A stretch of 64,000 bases of DNA from JAUZOB01 sp963692465. Its GTDB lineage: Bacteria > Bacteroidota > Bacteroidia > Bacteroidales > Prolixibacteraceae. Below, one piece after another: positions 63,773-64,000 of this stretch; position 1 is the first letter of the stretch, and each line of letters begins with the position of its first letter. The stretch lies in assembly GCA_963692465.1 (NCBI GenBank), contig OY829943.1:2232001-2296000 (forward strand), given 5' to 3'. The position numbers and the translations under genes were made by a program. The notes below the pieces were generated by a model. That model was not told the origin of the DNA and searched no databases. It saw nothing but the letters and a program-made list of their open reading frames with translations.

Positions 63773-64000
63773 ATGATGAATAAGTTGCTCCTGCTGATGT
63801 TTGGAATGTTTCTTTTGATCCCTGCCGGATTTTGTTCCGGAAACAGGAGTATGTCCGATTCATTGGCTCAATCAGCCGCTTCGAATGAGGAAGGAAATGT
63901 AATTACCCTGAATCGCCAGTCGTTTATTGATAAGGTAGAGGATTTTAGCAAGAATCCGCAGGCATGGGTCTATAAAGGGGACAAACCCTGTGTTGTCGAT
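63773..64000 (+). CDS. Exported thioredoxin-like protein, N-terminal part (cut by window end)
   Basis: 76 codons are visible. A signal peptide (MMNKLLLLMFGMFLLIPAG, then FCSG) is followed by a Ser-rich stretch, then NVITLNRQSFIDKVEDFSKN and WVYKGDKPCVVD, the beginning of a thioredoxin fold just before where the active-site CxxC would be. The Cys in FCSG near residue 22 could be a lipobox. The gene runs past base 64000, so the catalytic motif is not seen. It may act in periplasmic thiol chemistry. Confidence 0.75.
   Translation, partial: MMNKLLLLMFGMFLLIPAGFCSGNRSMSDSLAQSAASNEEGNVITLNRQSFIDKVEDFSKNPQAWVYKGDKPCVVD

Noticed and set aside
1..64000. tRNA, rRNA, CRISPR arrays, integrases or transposases
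   Set aside because: None was recognised by eye on either strand; gaps are short and filled by promoters, terminators or featureless AT-rich sequence.

Overview
The window reads as chromosome of a Bacteroidota bacterium, most likely order Bacteroidales. The support is a moderately AT-rich sequence, promoter-like motifs of the Bacteroidota type (TTG, 19 bases, TAnnTTTR), outer-membrane and TonB-dependent proteins of Bacteroidota families, a PIG-L-fused glucosamine-6-phosphate deaminase-like protein, a long MraY and a glycine-lipid type acyltransferase pair. I cannot name a genus. No rRNA, tRNA, CRISPR array, complete insertion sequence or prophage was seen.

Layout. Positions 1-1144 hold the end of a sensor kinase and its OmpR-type regulator. 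Positions 1190-9190 carry housekeeping genes: lepA, gpmA, a double LAB_N membrane protein, an AhpD-like protein overlapping miaB, a SPOR protein and a PurF-like amidotransferase. Positions 9266-11218 encode two acyltransferases resembling GlsB and GlsA. Positions 11409-28584 are a long division and cell wall (dcw) cluster: mraZ, rsmH, an ftsL-like gene, ftsI, murE, mraY, murD, ftsW, murG, murC, ftsQ, ftsA, two different tandem ftsZ genes, and a GatB/YqeY gene. It is preceded by a promoter overlapped by a phased GTGG repeat that looks like an MraZ operator.

Positions 28661-37308, on the minus strand, form a probable cofactor and envelope operon: nadB, nadC, coaX, an outer-membrane protein, lptC, a CBS/CorC membrane protein and a PpiD-like chaperone. 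A second RprX/RprY-like two-component pair (37391-39923) diverges from an exported protein of unknown function, and four TTAAC repeats at 10-11 bp spacing lie between them. Positions 40875-48757 carry minus-strand outer-membrane and exported genes: a TonB-type receptor, a Tat-exported Gfo/Idh/MocA oxidoreductase, a GHL10 glycoside hydrolase-like protein and a DUF3857 protein.

Positions 49466-57445 are an accessory-looking plus-strand cluster: a TonB-dependent receptor, a DUF4876-type lipoprotein, a DUF6850-type beta barrel and an exported gingipain-like (C25) protease with a HEAT-like C-terminus. Just downstream is a start-less relic of a TlpA/thioredoxin gene. The window ends with the nagB-like/PIG-L fusion, mfd and the start of an exported thioredoxin.

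The main points of interest are the tandem ftsZ pair, in which the first copy lacks the usual C-terminal FtsZ peptide and instead ends in an amphipathic segment resembling the FtsA tail; the protease/TonB/lipoprotein cluster with its long leader; the two phased-repeat operators; and the TlpA relic.
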